Assembly: GCA_036785705.1 (NCBI GenBank)
Contig: JAWUZG010000360.1
Coordinates: 248,001-312,000 of the forward strand
Direction of reading: 5' to 3'
DNA length: 64,000 bases
From: Acanthornis magna
Taxonomy: Eukaryota; Chordata; Aves; Passeriformes; Acanthizidae
In this document: one piece after another, positions 1 to 10,501 of the stretch
Layout of the letters: every line of letters begins with the position of its first letter
Numbering within the stretch: position 1 is the stretch's first letter
Made by a program: the position numbers and the translations under genes
The notes under the pieces: model-generated
Seen by the model: only the letters and a program-made list of their open reading frames with translations
The model's database searches: none
Told to the model about the DNA's origin: nothing

Positions 1-10
1 CCAAAAACTT

Positions 11-30
11 AAAAAAAAAAAAAAAAAAAA
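11..30. repeat. Poly(A) run, 20 A
   Basis: Twenty consecutive A residues next to the left edge. A retrotransposed poly(A) tail is possible, but avian CR1 does not end in poly(A) and no element body is visible to the left because the window starts here. Simple homopolymer is the safer reading. Confidence 0.9.
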
Positions 31-561
31 GTTAGATGTCTCTTTCCTGATTATTGATGAGAGCTGTATTTTGGGTGATAAAATACAGAGGAGATGCAAA
101 GGTTGCTTCATCAGAAGAAAACAGCAGGAGCAAGTCTCTTGAGGATTGCCCCCCTCTGTAGCTGTTGCAGAGAAAGCAGACCTTGATAAACCCTGTGCAC
201 AGGTCAGAGCTTTCTCCAAGCCTGAGAATTACTAATGGGAATCCATTTTTCCCTCTAGAGATAGCCAAAGGAGGAATGGGCTGACTGGCTATTAAATGAA
301 TGTGGCTTTAAATGTAGACAGGCATTTAAAGCCTTCTGCCATACAAATTAGAATTTCTGCTTACGGAATCACATTTTCATGGAATATTTTTCATATGAAA
401 ATGCGGTTAGCCTAAACCCTCCACTTTCAGACAGTGTTTAGAAAGAAGTGTTATGCTCCTAGAAAGGAAAAGAAATGCTGTTCTTTTCATTATGCACTTT
501 AACTTTTCAGTGTCTTTATGCATTCACTTTTATTTATTATTGCAGGTGAAAATGATGTCTC

Positions 562-606
562 TTTTTTTTTTTTTTTGGTTGGGTTTTTTTTTGTTTTTTT
601 TTTTTT
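562..606. repeat. T-rich low-complexity tract
   Basis: Three T runs of 15, 9 and 13 residues separated by GG-TT-GGG and a single G. Reverse-complemented it is a poly(A)-like tract. No element body was recognised on either side. Confidence 0.9.
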
Positions 607-3600
607 GTTAAGTGGCCTGGAGAAAGAGTATGCATTGGTGGGAACTTCAGACAGTAATGGTAAATATTGAGAGATCTGTGTCACTAATCTGTTTGCACTT
701 ACATGAAACTTAGGTAATGGCAATGTAGTTCCTGATCAGTGAATGAAGGACTTAGAAATTAGAAAATAACTTCTGTCAGGAAAGATGAAAAACTAAATGG
801 ACTTTGTCTCCCTTATAAAATGTTGTAGTGTCATTGATTCAAAATTTTTATGTGATGGATGAGCTCACATATATAGCAAAGAATTGCCAAAGCTTACTGT
901 AAAGTCTCATAAACTCTCTATATGGAGAAATGCTGCAATGGTAACTTTCTCAGACCAAGGAGTTTAGAATTATATGCTATCTGTGTCTAACACCACTGAC
1001 AATCAGTACAGATATAGAACCCAGTTCTACAAATTTCTCTTTGATTTTATGGATGTTGGGATTTAACAGAAAATTTTTTTTTGTTCAAATCTCAGCACAG
1101 TAGGCTAAAGGCTTCTTGCCACCAAGAGAGGTGAAATAAGGGCAGTAAAATGTTGGTAAGCAAGCAACTTTTCACCTTCTCTTTCAGATTTCACTCTCCT
1201 GTAATTATTTTAGACATTTCATACTGCATGGCAATAATAATAGTACTGAAATTTATCTGAATGAAATGAGATTTTTTTTTCTTATTATTTAATTCACTTT
1301 CTGTGAGTCTTTATTTTCCTCTTTCCCTCTGCATTTTTTTTAATCGTTATTCATTTTTGTTCAGTGCTAGTAGTGTAACAATTCCTGGAATATACTTTAG
1401 AGATTGTGCAGTGAAGGCTCAGAAGATTTCTGAAGTTTGAAAAACACTGAAATTTCCAGTAGACCAGAGAGGCTTATAAAAAATTTCCTATAAAATATTA
1501 TCATAGCTTATTCTTACCTCTCCAGTGGGCTGCCCAAAAGAGCTTTCATGGCTGCATGCCATTAGTCACTGAAACTATACGATAAAATAGTTTTGCTGTA
1601 GTTTTGGAGAACCCCAAGAAGCAAGGACTGAAGTTACTTCCACACTTGCCTTCCGTGTCTGTACATAGAAGCAGATGATTGTCCTCTAATGTAGGGCCTT
1701 GAGAGGGATGTAGCTTTGAGAGGGAGAGAACAGTTGCTGTGAGACTGGTGTTTTGGGTTTTCTGTAGGGGTAGTCAGACCTGTGTGAGATGGGAAAAGCT
1801 CCTGGTGGAGACATGGAGGGTTCAGCTCTGGTGAATATGGGAGAAAGCACTTTGCATTGACTTCATGTTTACAAAATTGAAATATTTCCAAAACCTACTG
1901 TAAAGTGGAGATAAAATAATATGTAAGATTTTATCTTATATAAAGATGTAAAAACACTCCAGGTGTGAATTGAAATTAGTTAATAATACTTAGCAAAAGC
2001 ACAATGCCTTCAAAGATGTACTGTCATTGAAAACTGTTTTAATGATAAGTTTTTGGTCAGCTGTTGTAGCATTTCTCTTTTAAAGGAAAACTTTAATGGC
2101 AATTTATATATGCTTTTAAATGTAGTGGGTCTCTCTGAAAGAAATTTGAAAGCCAACAAGATAGGATAGGTTGACATAAGAAAAACAGTGCTAATGAATA
2201 ATAATACGCATTATGCCATTAATGATAAGTCGTCCCTTACAGTGCAGGAAAATAAAGGGGAGGTCACCAGAGAGAAAAGAATGAACAAAAATGTGTCTGT
2301 ATATACAGAGAGGCTGTCCTCTCTCCCTCCTCCTCAGGCATCCTACATCTGAAATCCTTTCTCTTGATAGGAAACTAATTACACAGAGGTTGCCAACCCT
2401 GTTCTCTTTCAAGTATTAAAACAGTGGAGCATCTTTCTCAGTCCAGGTAGTAATTAGTAGTCACCTAGTTGCAAGGCAAGCGCAGTGTTATAGGTGTTCT
2501 GCTCAGAGAGCATTGATTTGAATGAGAGCAGTAGAAGAGTTCACTTAAATTCCTGATGAAATTTTTTTAGTTCTTCATCATGTGCCTGATTTCCCCTGTA
2601 GTACATTGCTTTTTCTCATGCCCCCTGTCTCTATGCTAACTGCTGCTTATTTTGCTGTCTGCTGTGTAGTCATTCATGGAACTCGTGGGTCTGTGAGATG
2701 TGCAGTCTTCCCTCCCTTTGGCTGATGGATTATTACTGTTAATACTTCCACTCAAGTCTGGGGACTGTTTTGGGCGAAGCAGCCGTGAGCTAGAGGAACA
2801 GTTCTCTTCATCTGTGAAGAGCTGAACATGCACTTGGTAGTCCCCATGATGTTAAATAGATAAGCTGCTTTAATAAACCGATTCTGGCCAAATCAGTCTA
2901 AAAGGTGGCAGTCTAGAAGGCTGTTTCTCGTTTTTAATGCTTTTGGAAAGCCAGAGATTAATTAACTTCACTCCTCTTGAAAACAGGAAATCTGTGCAAC
3001 AGCTACCAACTATATCTTTAATTATTGCATGCTCTGGAATCAAAACTGTATGTGGTTTATGAAGTCAGCTCTGTTTCAACAGCATAAACAATTTATTGAA
3101 ATGGAATTTTAAAACTTAGCACTGTAATGCTATTGTTTGCCTTGCTGATCATAAATGACTGACACGTTCTGGTGTGTTCCCTTCACTTTCTCAATCCTTT
3201 CCTATTTACTCATGGACTGTAGTTGGTTAATAGGACACTCATGCCAAGGAGGATCTTTATAGATCTCAAGACCTGGCTATGTGTCCATGTATGAACACAC
3301 AATTTCACATGCCTGAAATCAATGTCAGGATTTCTTCAAAATTCTATAGTAGACATTCTACAATGTCTGCAATTTAGACCATTCTCTAAATTTGTAGAAA
3401 AGAAATGGAGAAAAGGAAAGAGAAGCACATGTGGAAAAAAAAATCCCATGAAACAAAATTATTATAAAATCAGGCAAATATTCAAATAATGGCAGGGTTT
3501 GTTCTTACAGTTTGCCTGAACTCTCTTTCTCTTTTATTCTACTGGTGTGTATTGTATGGAGCTGGCGCTTGCTGGTATTGTCTGCTAGAGTATTGAACAA

Positions 3601-5240
3601 AGTCCTGGTGAAGTGAGCAGTCTCCTAGAAACTTGTGGTTTAGCACCCAGCCTTTTCTTTGTCTGCTTCTGAAACATCACATGTTCCATTTTTCACTGTT
3701 GAGAGAAGTCTGTACTATGCTTAAGAAAGTCGATGTCATTGAAGAAGTACTTGTAACAGTTTCTGAATTTTCTTTTCAGACAAGACTGGCTATGTATTTA
3801 ATTATTAATTTTAATTATTTATAGATTTGGAACCAAATATTCGAGTCTCTCTACAAATGATTCTTCTGGATATGAAAGACTTCTCCATGTGCACCTTGAA
3901 GCATGGACCGCTTCATGGCAACACTTTCTGTTGAAAGCGTGCTTTAGATGGCTGTATTGAGTAATCCTTCTTATCACTGTTTTGTTTCATCCTGTGCAAA
4001 CCAATAAGTCCTAATTCTCAATGTGCATTTTTCAGAATGTCTGGGGGTTTGTTTCAGAGTTTTGGAAAATTGATAAAAATTTGGGAGGGCTTTTAGGGGG
4101 AAAGAGGGGAAGGCAGCAGATGATTTAGGTGAGTGACAGACTTGGCTTGGTGCTATATGACTTTGTACACTTAGATAAACTCTTTTCTGTGTACTGTTAT
4201 GTGTATGTTATTGTTCAGGGTGGCTGTAGAAGTAAGTTTGGTGATTTCTTTAGATCTCAGTTCTTCCCTGGGCTATTCTGTAAGTGGGATAACATTGCAG
4301 CAGGAGCAGTGTCAGTATGCAGAATCAATGTATGCCAGCAACAGGAGAGGGCCACAATGCAGGGGTGGTTTTCCAGACGCTTATATGAGGGACTCCATAT
4401 TTTTTGTCCCAGTTTCAGTGGATGTATAACAGATAGTTAAAAGAGGACTTATTAGTCACTGGCCATTCTGCAGGCTAGAGGACATGGAAAGTGACCCACT
4501 TCCCACTTCTCCAGGTGACTTTTTTTTCAAGAGTGGTGCTTCTATTTTATTCATTTTTATAGATAAATACATGGAGCTTAAAGGATGGTTATCCTATTCC
4601 TCCCATGAGTAGTGTGCTTGTTTTAAAATACATAAATAAATGAAACATTGTTATTCTATATGTTGGTTTGGTTCTCTCTAGTTATTCTTTGGGATTTAAA
4701 ATGTGCACCTTTGTGTGTTTGTATATACAGAAGTACATGCTTTTAGTGATTGAAGGCTTTGTTAATAGTGTGGAAAATTTTCATTTAAACTTTGCCACCC
4801 ATAAAAATTGGTATAGTTTACATTCAGAGTTGTCTTCTGTTTTTTGGTGTTTTCTATGGTTGTGTGGGCTTTTGAGATCAGCTTTATGCCATTACAATTG
4901 TTGGCAGGTATTCAAGCCTTAAAATAATTGCCCATCTGTGTGACTCTCAGTGAAAAATTAACCATTCAGAAAGAGTAGCTGTGACATAATTTGAAGTCTG
5001 ATTTGACAACATGTAAGATAACAGAGGAAAGTGAGAGGTAACATAATACACAGTCTATCAAGTAAGATTGTTCATACATCTCTGAATTAATGATTCACAG
5101 AAATGGCAACTTCAAGAAGCAAGAGCCAAAAAAATCCAAGCAGAATTTAAAGAAAACTCTGAACATGAAAGAAGATGTAATCGAATGTTTCTTAGCAGAA
5201 AAAACTGTACAGAGAGGAACACAAAGTTTGTGTGTGTGTT

Positions 5241-5276
5241 GGGGGGCAGTCAGGGGGTCAGAAAGGGCTGGAGGGG
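5241..5276 (+). other. Predicted G-quadruplex motif
   Basis: Four G runs on the plus strand (6, 5, 3 and 4 G) separated by loops of 6, 7 and 5 bases satisfy the usual G3+N1-7 rule. It follows a short TG repeat (about 5229-5239) and lies about 0.7 kb to the left of the solo LTR. Whether it folds in vivo cannot be told from sequence. Confidence 0.6.
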
Positions 5277-5959
5277 AAAAGAAAAAGTAGTATTGGAGAG
5301 AAATAGGGAGAGAAAAAAGTATTCTTGCTATTTGTGGGAAGCCAAAGTTTGTGAGAATCAGTTTTCCGATAAACTGCTGGTTTTGGTCAGTGATTAAGGG
5401 ACGATAATATCTTTCTCTGAACCCTTAACTCTCGTAACTCATTACTTGGATGAATGTCAAGATACTGATAGGGGTTTCTACTGCAGCTGTGTGTCTGAAT
5501 GTTACCTGTTTGCTCTAATCCATTCAGAGTGAGCTGAAAAAAAGTGTCACCTCTTTTGGGGTGATCCGTGCTGCATGTAGCATCCTCCTGTGCCTGAAGC
5601 ATATAGACTAGACAGGAACTTCTCTGTCTTCAGATACCAAAACTCTGTACCATTAACAATTCCACCCCCACACCTGTATTAGAACCTAATGTTTCCTCAA
5701 GGTCTGAGGTCAGGCCCACTAGTGGAGAAATTGCCGTGGTTAAAGACAGAGCAGTAAGGTTAGATGGGACTGGTTGCATCAAGCACAGCAGAGGTGTATG
5801 GTTTGGTCTTTGAAGCCCCAGCTCTATTTCCCACCTCCAGGTTATGAAGTACTTTGAGGCAGTTGAAAGACCTTTGGCTGCACCGGAAACTCCAATTATG
5901 TCAAAATTGAGTACTCTTGTTTCCTCCATGTTTGAAAAATATATCTTCCCAATCAGCTC
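5277..5959. other. Non-coding stretch left of the LTR
   Basis: No recognised repeat or gene. The minus-strand open frame 5630-5968 runs into the LTR edge and has no recognisable domain. Sequence character looks like ordinary unique avian DNA. Confidence 0.5.
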
Positions 5960-6494
5960 TGTTTTCATGGTTTAGCCCCAGCCAGCAGCCAAGCCCCAGG
6001 CAGGCACTCAGTCCCTCCCCATCAGCAGGATGAGGGAGAGGATCAGAAGAGAAAAAATGAGAAAACTCATGGGTTGAGAAAAAAATAGTATAATAGGAAA
6101 AGCAGAAACGCTGCAAAAAGCAAAGCAAAACAAGGAATACATTCATTGCTTCCTGTGGGCAGGCAGGTGTTCAGTGACTCAGGAAGACAAATGCATCGCT
6201 CCAAATGTCCTGCCCTCCTCCTCCTTTCCCCACCTTTATATAGCGAGCATGAGCTGTATGGTATGGAATATCCCTTGGGTCAGCTCTGTCACCTCTCCAC
6301 TTCTCGTGCACCCCCAGCCCACTTACTGCTGGGATGGGGTGACAAGCAGAAAAGGCCTCGGCTCTGTGTAAACACTGTGCAGCAAAAGCTAAAACATCCC
6401 TGTATTATCAATACTGTCTTCAGCATAAATCCAAAACAGCCCCATACCAGCTACTATGAAAAAAAAAAAATTCTGTGCCATCCAAAACCAGCAC
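5960..6494 (-). mobile_element. Solo LTR of an avian ERVL-like endogenous retrovirus
   Basis: Read on the minus strand (6494 to 5960) this matches in order a widespread avian ERVL-type LTR. It starts TGTGCTGGTTT, then has a GTAGCTGGTAT block near 6450, an ATATTCCATACCAT block near 6270, the promoter TATATAAA at 6235-6242, a CTCAACCCATGAG block near 6070, and ends in a GGCTGGGGCTAAACCATGA block. The terminal dinucleotides are TG and CA. No primer-binding site, polypurine tract or gag/pol remnant lies next to it, so it is a solo LTR left by LTR-LTR recombination. Length is about 535 bp, near full for this type as I remember it. Target-site duplication is not clear (flanks agctc and gcttt, at best imperfect). 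An A-run at about 6459-6470 is an internal expansion. The family name needs a repeat-library search. Confidence 0.88.
6235..6242 (-). promoter_or_regulatory. TATA box of the solo LTR
   Basis: TATATAAA on the minus strand, followed by GGTGGGGA, at the position where the U3 promoter of this LTR type sits. It is intact while the rest of the LTR has drifted, so the LTR could in principle still start transcripts leftward into 5960 and beyond. Confidence 0.65.
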
Positions 6495-8523
6495 AGCTTT
6501 GCATCTCTAAAGTGAAAGGTGCGGCTTCAACTGCTGGGGAAAAGGCATGTCTTTAGCTGTCTGAGATGACTATATAACCACAGCCTTACTGTTTGTCCTT
6601 CTCACTTCTTGGCCTTGGCAAGAAATTCATATGAGATGTGAGCAATATTGTTCTGTCCATTTAGCAAATAACCCAAGATAAGTTGGGAAAGTATCTTGGG
6701 AAAGGCATCTTCTAGTCTGTTAAATTGTCTCTGTAATGAGCTTTCTTGGAGTACTAATGGTTTGGATTCAGTCATGTTCCAGAAATGCTTAGATGTGAAA
6801 AGTCTGTAATTTGTAAATGATGTGTTATTTTATATGTGTGTGTGATATAGTCCCACATATGACTCACGTCTAAGAGCATATGTTCACAAACTGCCAGAGA
6901 GAAAGCATTTCCTTTCCAGGCCAGTGGCTGATCTTCAGATCTGCCGATTCCTATATATTCTGTTTCTTCTTGTGCTTTGCTTAAATGTTCGAGTGCATTT
7001 GGGTCTCTGAAAGGTTATTTGTGTCTATAGAAATGTGTGCATATGTGTGTGTGTATACATATATGTATCTAATATGTATAGGGCTATAAATGTACACGTA
7101 CCTGCTAGTTCCAATATGCAGCCTTCATGGATTGAACCATTGCTAGTAAAATCTGTCGTCTAGAACACGAGATGCATGAGGAAAACAAAAAATCCCAAGG
7201 AACTCGATTTATAACTAAAAAGTAAATTTATCCATTTACTGATTCATTGATTTACATATTTTTGCCGAACACCAAATTTGTGAATTTTAAACAGCTTTTA
7301 ATTATTTTCATCATTAGACTTTTTGTGAATGTTAACCTGTTGCATTAAGTAAAGAGAGCAATGTGTTGGAAAGAGTAAATGATGGAGAAATGCATGAATA
7401 GTTTTACAGATTAGTCACCAGAGCTCCAGTAAGGCAGAAGGAGAAAGCACAGCTCTACTTCAGAACATTGTTGCTTTCCAGGTGCTTTGATCAGTTTGTC
7501 AGTTCCAATGGCAGCTTCAATAGTTTGGCTGTGTGCAAGATTTTGTAAGAGCAGCATGTAGTGAATATGTATATGGTGTATTAATTTAAATATTGCCACC
7601 TAATTTTCTCATTTCTATGTCCAGAAATGTATGTTGTGGACAGCAGAGATTACAGTGGAACAGTAATGATTAGTTACTGGTTCATGTTTGTTAAGACTGT
7701 AGATTCTTAAATTTTTTTTCTTTAATACATTGTGCATGTTAACTATTTGAGATGTTGCACAAGGTGGAGTGTAAAGGCCAAGCAAACTTTTATGTTTTCT
7801 GTATGAGTTGTTCTGTCATTAACCAGAAATGATGTTTGACTGAGCAACTTGCACATGCCCTTTGTAGCTAGAATAGGCATCCACACAGGGATTATAACCA
7901 AATAAAAGGCTTACCTTGGTATCCAATTTGCTTGCATTCACTTAGCAAAATTATTTTGGGAGTACATGGCTGTGTTTGTTTCATTACTTATCTCTTGGAA
8001 ACAAGAGTGATTCTTATCAGAAGTTGTGTTTTGTCTCAGCATCTATGCAAACTACAAAAAATGGGCTACTTTTGGAGGTCTGCAATAGCAAAGGTGTCCC
8101 TGCAATACTGTAACTGCTGTGTTAATTGTGTGAGCTTGGGTCACTGTTATTTGAGGTATATTGAGTGTATGTGTGCAGTAAACAATGAATTTTTGAATTT
8201 TCAGAATATGCAAATATTTTAGCAAAGCAAGCCACATTCCAATTTGAAAGGAGATGATGACCTAATTAGAGCTGCAATGTCCCACCACCAAGGATTACCC
8301 ATGAGCTTCCTTCCACTTGTACAAACAAAATCAATAAATCAGTAAGAAATCTTCATTTGAGAACAAAGGTAAAATAATGTAAATCCTTGGTTGTTGGATT
8401 ATATAATGCCACTGACAAGCCCTAAGTCCAAATAAAACCCTTTTGTAACCTTGGGTTGTGCTCTGAGCAATGTAACCTGTAATTTAGCTGTACACCTGTT
8501 TCTTTTCTTGACATACTTAATTT
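6495..8523. other. Non-coding stretch, no gene seen
   Basis: AT-rich unique-looking DNA with a short alternating TG/TA tract at 7041-7068. A 9-bp inverted repeat (6672-6680 and 6692-6700) is within chance expectation. No gene or repeat family recognised. Confidence 0.55.
7041..7068. repeat. TG/TA dinucleotide microsatellite
   Basis: Imperfect alternating purine-pyrimidine tract of TG and TA steps, about 28 bp. A similar shorter TG tract lies at about 6834-6844. Confidence 0.75.
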
Positions 8524-8546
8524 AGAATCATAAAATTAAGGTTGGG
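8524..8546 (-). mobile_element. Possible CR1 3' tail scrap
   Basis: Starts AGAATCATAAAATTAAGG then TTGGG, which resembles the reverse complement of the CR1 3' end (AGAATCATAGAAT...AAGGTTGG). The similarity stops after about 23 bp and the following, more GC-rich sequence (to about 8960) does not continue as CR1. It could be a heavily truncated copy or coincidence. Confidence 0.35.
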
Positions 8547-10479
8547 TGAGCCCAGATTAGGTGAGGAAAATATTCTGGTTCATCTCTAAAATAGTCCACA
8601 TCAGCATATTTCTCTCTGCCTCATGACCTTCGGGCAGAGACTTTTGCAGGTGATGCCTCTGAGGAGCAATTTCTGTTTCAGAAAGGTTACCGTGGTGCCT
8701 CCATCGCTCATGTGTCACTAACCCAGCTGGTGCCAGGGTTCTCGTGTGACTGTGGGCAAACATGAACCATCCCTGGCCTCTCCTTGTTGTTGCCTCCTCT
8801 TCAGCCCCCGGCCAGCGAAGATCTGCCACCATTTCCCATCTCTGCAGCAGGAGAGGCTGCTCCCAGGGCTGGCACTCAGTGCCAATATCCTACGAGTCCA
8901 GGGTCACCTCCTGACCCCGTGCTGTAGGCCACCAAGTTGGTCTCACCATACAGCGGAAATGCAGTTGTCTTTCTAGGGTTTGTGCAGCTCTCCTATTACC
9001 TAGGTGTCAACATAGATAAATTTTTACTTTTCATTGTTGTTCATGGATATGGCAAGTCATAGTTTAGTTATTAGAGAAATCAGGTGCAGGGAAAATGAAC
9101 TGTGTGAAAGGTACAGGATGAAAAAAATTAAAAGCCAGCTTGTAAAGATCTTGCTATAAATATTATAGTGAAAGAATAAAAAGTAAGAATGCCATAGGAG
9201 AATCTCAGTAGCATAATTCTTACATACAATAATCCATGATAGCAAAATAAAATAATGCCATACAGAAAAGATATGGGAGACTCCACAGGGAGTGGAAATA
9301 GAGACTGTGGAAGTATTTAGATGACTTTTCCGAGGAAATTGCAGGAGAAATTGTTGAGAGAGTAAACTCATTTTGTGAAATTATAATCCAATACACCATC
9401 TGGGAATGTGCACAGTTCCAGCTGAGCAAGACGTCTTAGTGGTTTGGTGTGATAAATGCTAACTCATTGTAAAATCCCATTTTCATGATGTTGTGAATTT
9501 ATTTCTTCTGTTGAGGGGGAAAAATAGACATAAATATACACAGCTTTATGTCTGAGAGTAGTAAGGGTAGAGAATAAATGAAAATATTTTCAGTACCTTA
9601 AATTGCTGAAAAGTCTTGTCAGGCAACCTAATTAGTGTTTCAAATACATTGCATTACACAAACAACATTGATTTAAATGTTGGACACAAAATGCATATTT
9701 TCATCTATGTATTTTAAAAGAAGTTGATGAAATTTGCTGTGATATGGGATGTCTATAAAATGCCCTTTGCAAAATCATAATTTTCAATATATTTCTAGTA
9801 CAGCATGTATCACAGGGCCTGAATCAAGTCTTTAAAAACAAATAGATTAGGATTAAATTGGCAGTAAGTGAGAAATAAGAGTTTTGCAGATCCTGGCTTT
9901 TGGATGCCTTTCAACCTCAAGTAAGTTACCATTGCCATAGCAATTCCTTTTTCTTGTGAGTTAGCAAAATGGGGAAAAGCACTGACTTCTTGGAAAACAA
10001 AAGCTTTAGCAGTCAAATGTGACTATGTTAGTGTGCTCTAGTTATGCAGCATGTAATTTATTTTTCATTAGTATACTGTACACATAAAACCAAATAGTAT
10101 TGTTAATTATAAAAGAAAATACTTATTGATGGTTACAGGTGCTTTGCATGTGGAGCCTCTAAAGAGTATTGTTGATCTAGATATTTACGTCTTTTTAAAC
10201 TTGGTTTGTTACGTCAGCAAATAATTTTGGGTGTTCTCTGGATCTGCCCCTGCTGCCCCAGGGCCGTGAGCACCATGCTCACCTGGGAGGTCACTGTAAT
10301 CATCTTCTCCATAAAAAACCATCCCAGCTGTACGCTAATTCCTTTCAGCGGATGCTTTTATTCATCAATTATATTTTCAGCAAAACACTAAACAAAATGG
10401 ATCCTCTCTCAGTTCTGCCTGCTTTTCCTGTTCCCATGCCCATTGGGCTCTGCCTCTCACCCCTTCCTTCCATGTTTGT
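8547..10479. other. Non-coding stretch, no gene seen
   Basis: A moderately GC-richer part (about 8600-8960) carries overlapping open frames on both strands, consistent with fewer stop codons in GC-rich sequence, not with a gene. The rest is AT-rich. A 7-bp-arm inverted repeat at 10266-10282 (GTGAGCA / TGCTCAC) is short enough to be chance. Confidence 0.5.
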
Positions 10480-10501
10480 CCCTCCCCCCCAAGCGCTCCC
10501 C
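10480..10501 (-). other. Predicted G-quadruplex motif, minus strand
   Basis: On the plus strand CCC-T-CCCCCCC-AAGCGCT-CCCC. Splitting the seven-C run gives four C3+ tracts with loops of 1, 1 and 7 bases, so the minus strand fits the G4 rule. Confidence 0.5.

Larger units (their letters stand above)
1..5240. other. Non-coding stretch, no gene seen
   Basis: AT-rich sequence with scattered short open frames (at most about 100 codons) on both strands, none with a recognisable domain. Apart from the poly(A) and poly(T) runs listed separately, no repeat family, RNA gene or splice-bounded coding segment was recognised. The longest open frame here (4129-4440, plus) has cysteine- and aromatic-rich random-looking content and is overlapped by another frame on the same strand, as expected for chance. 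Confidence 0.6.
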
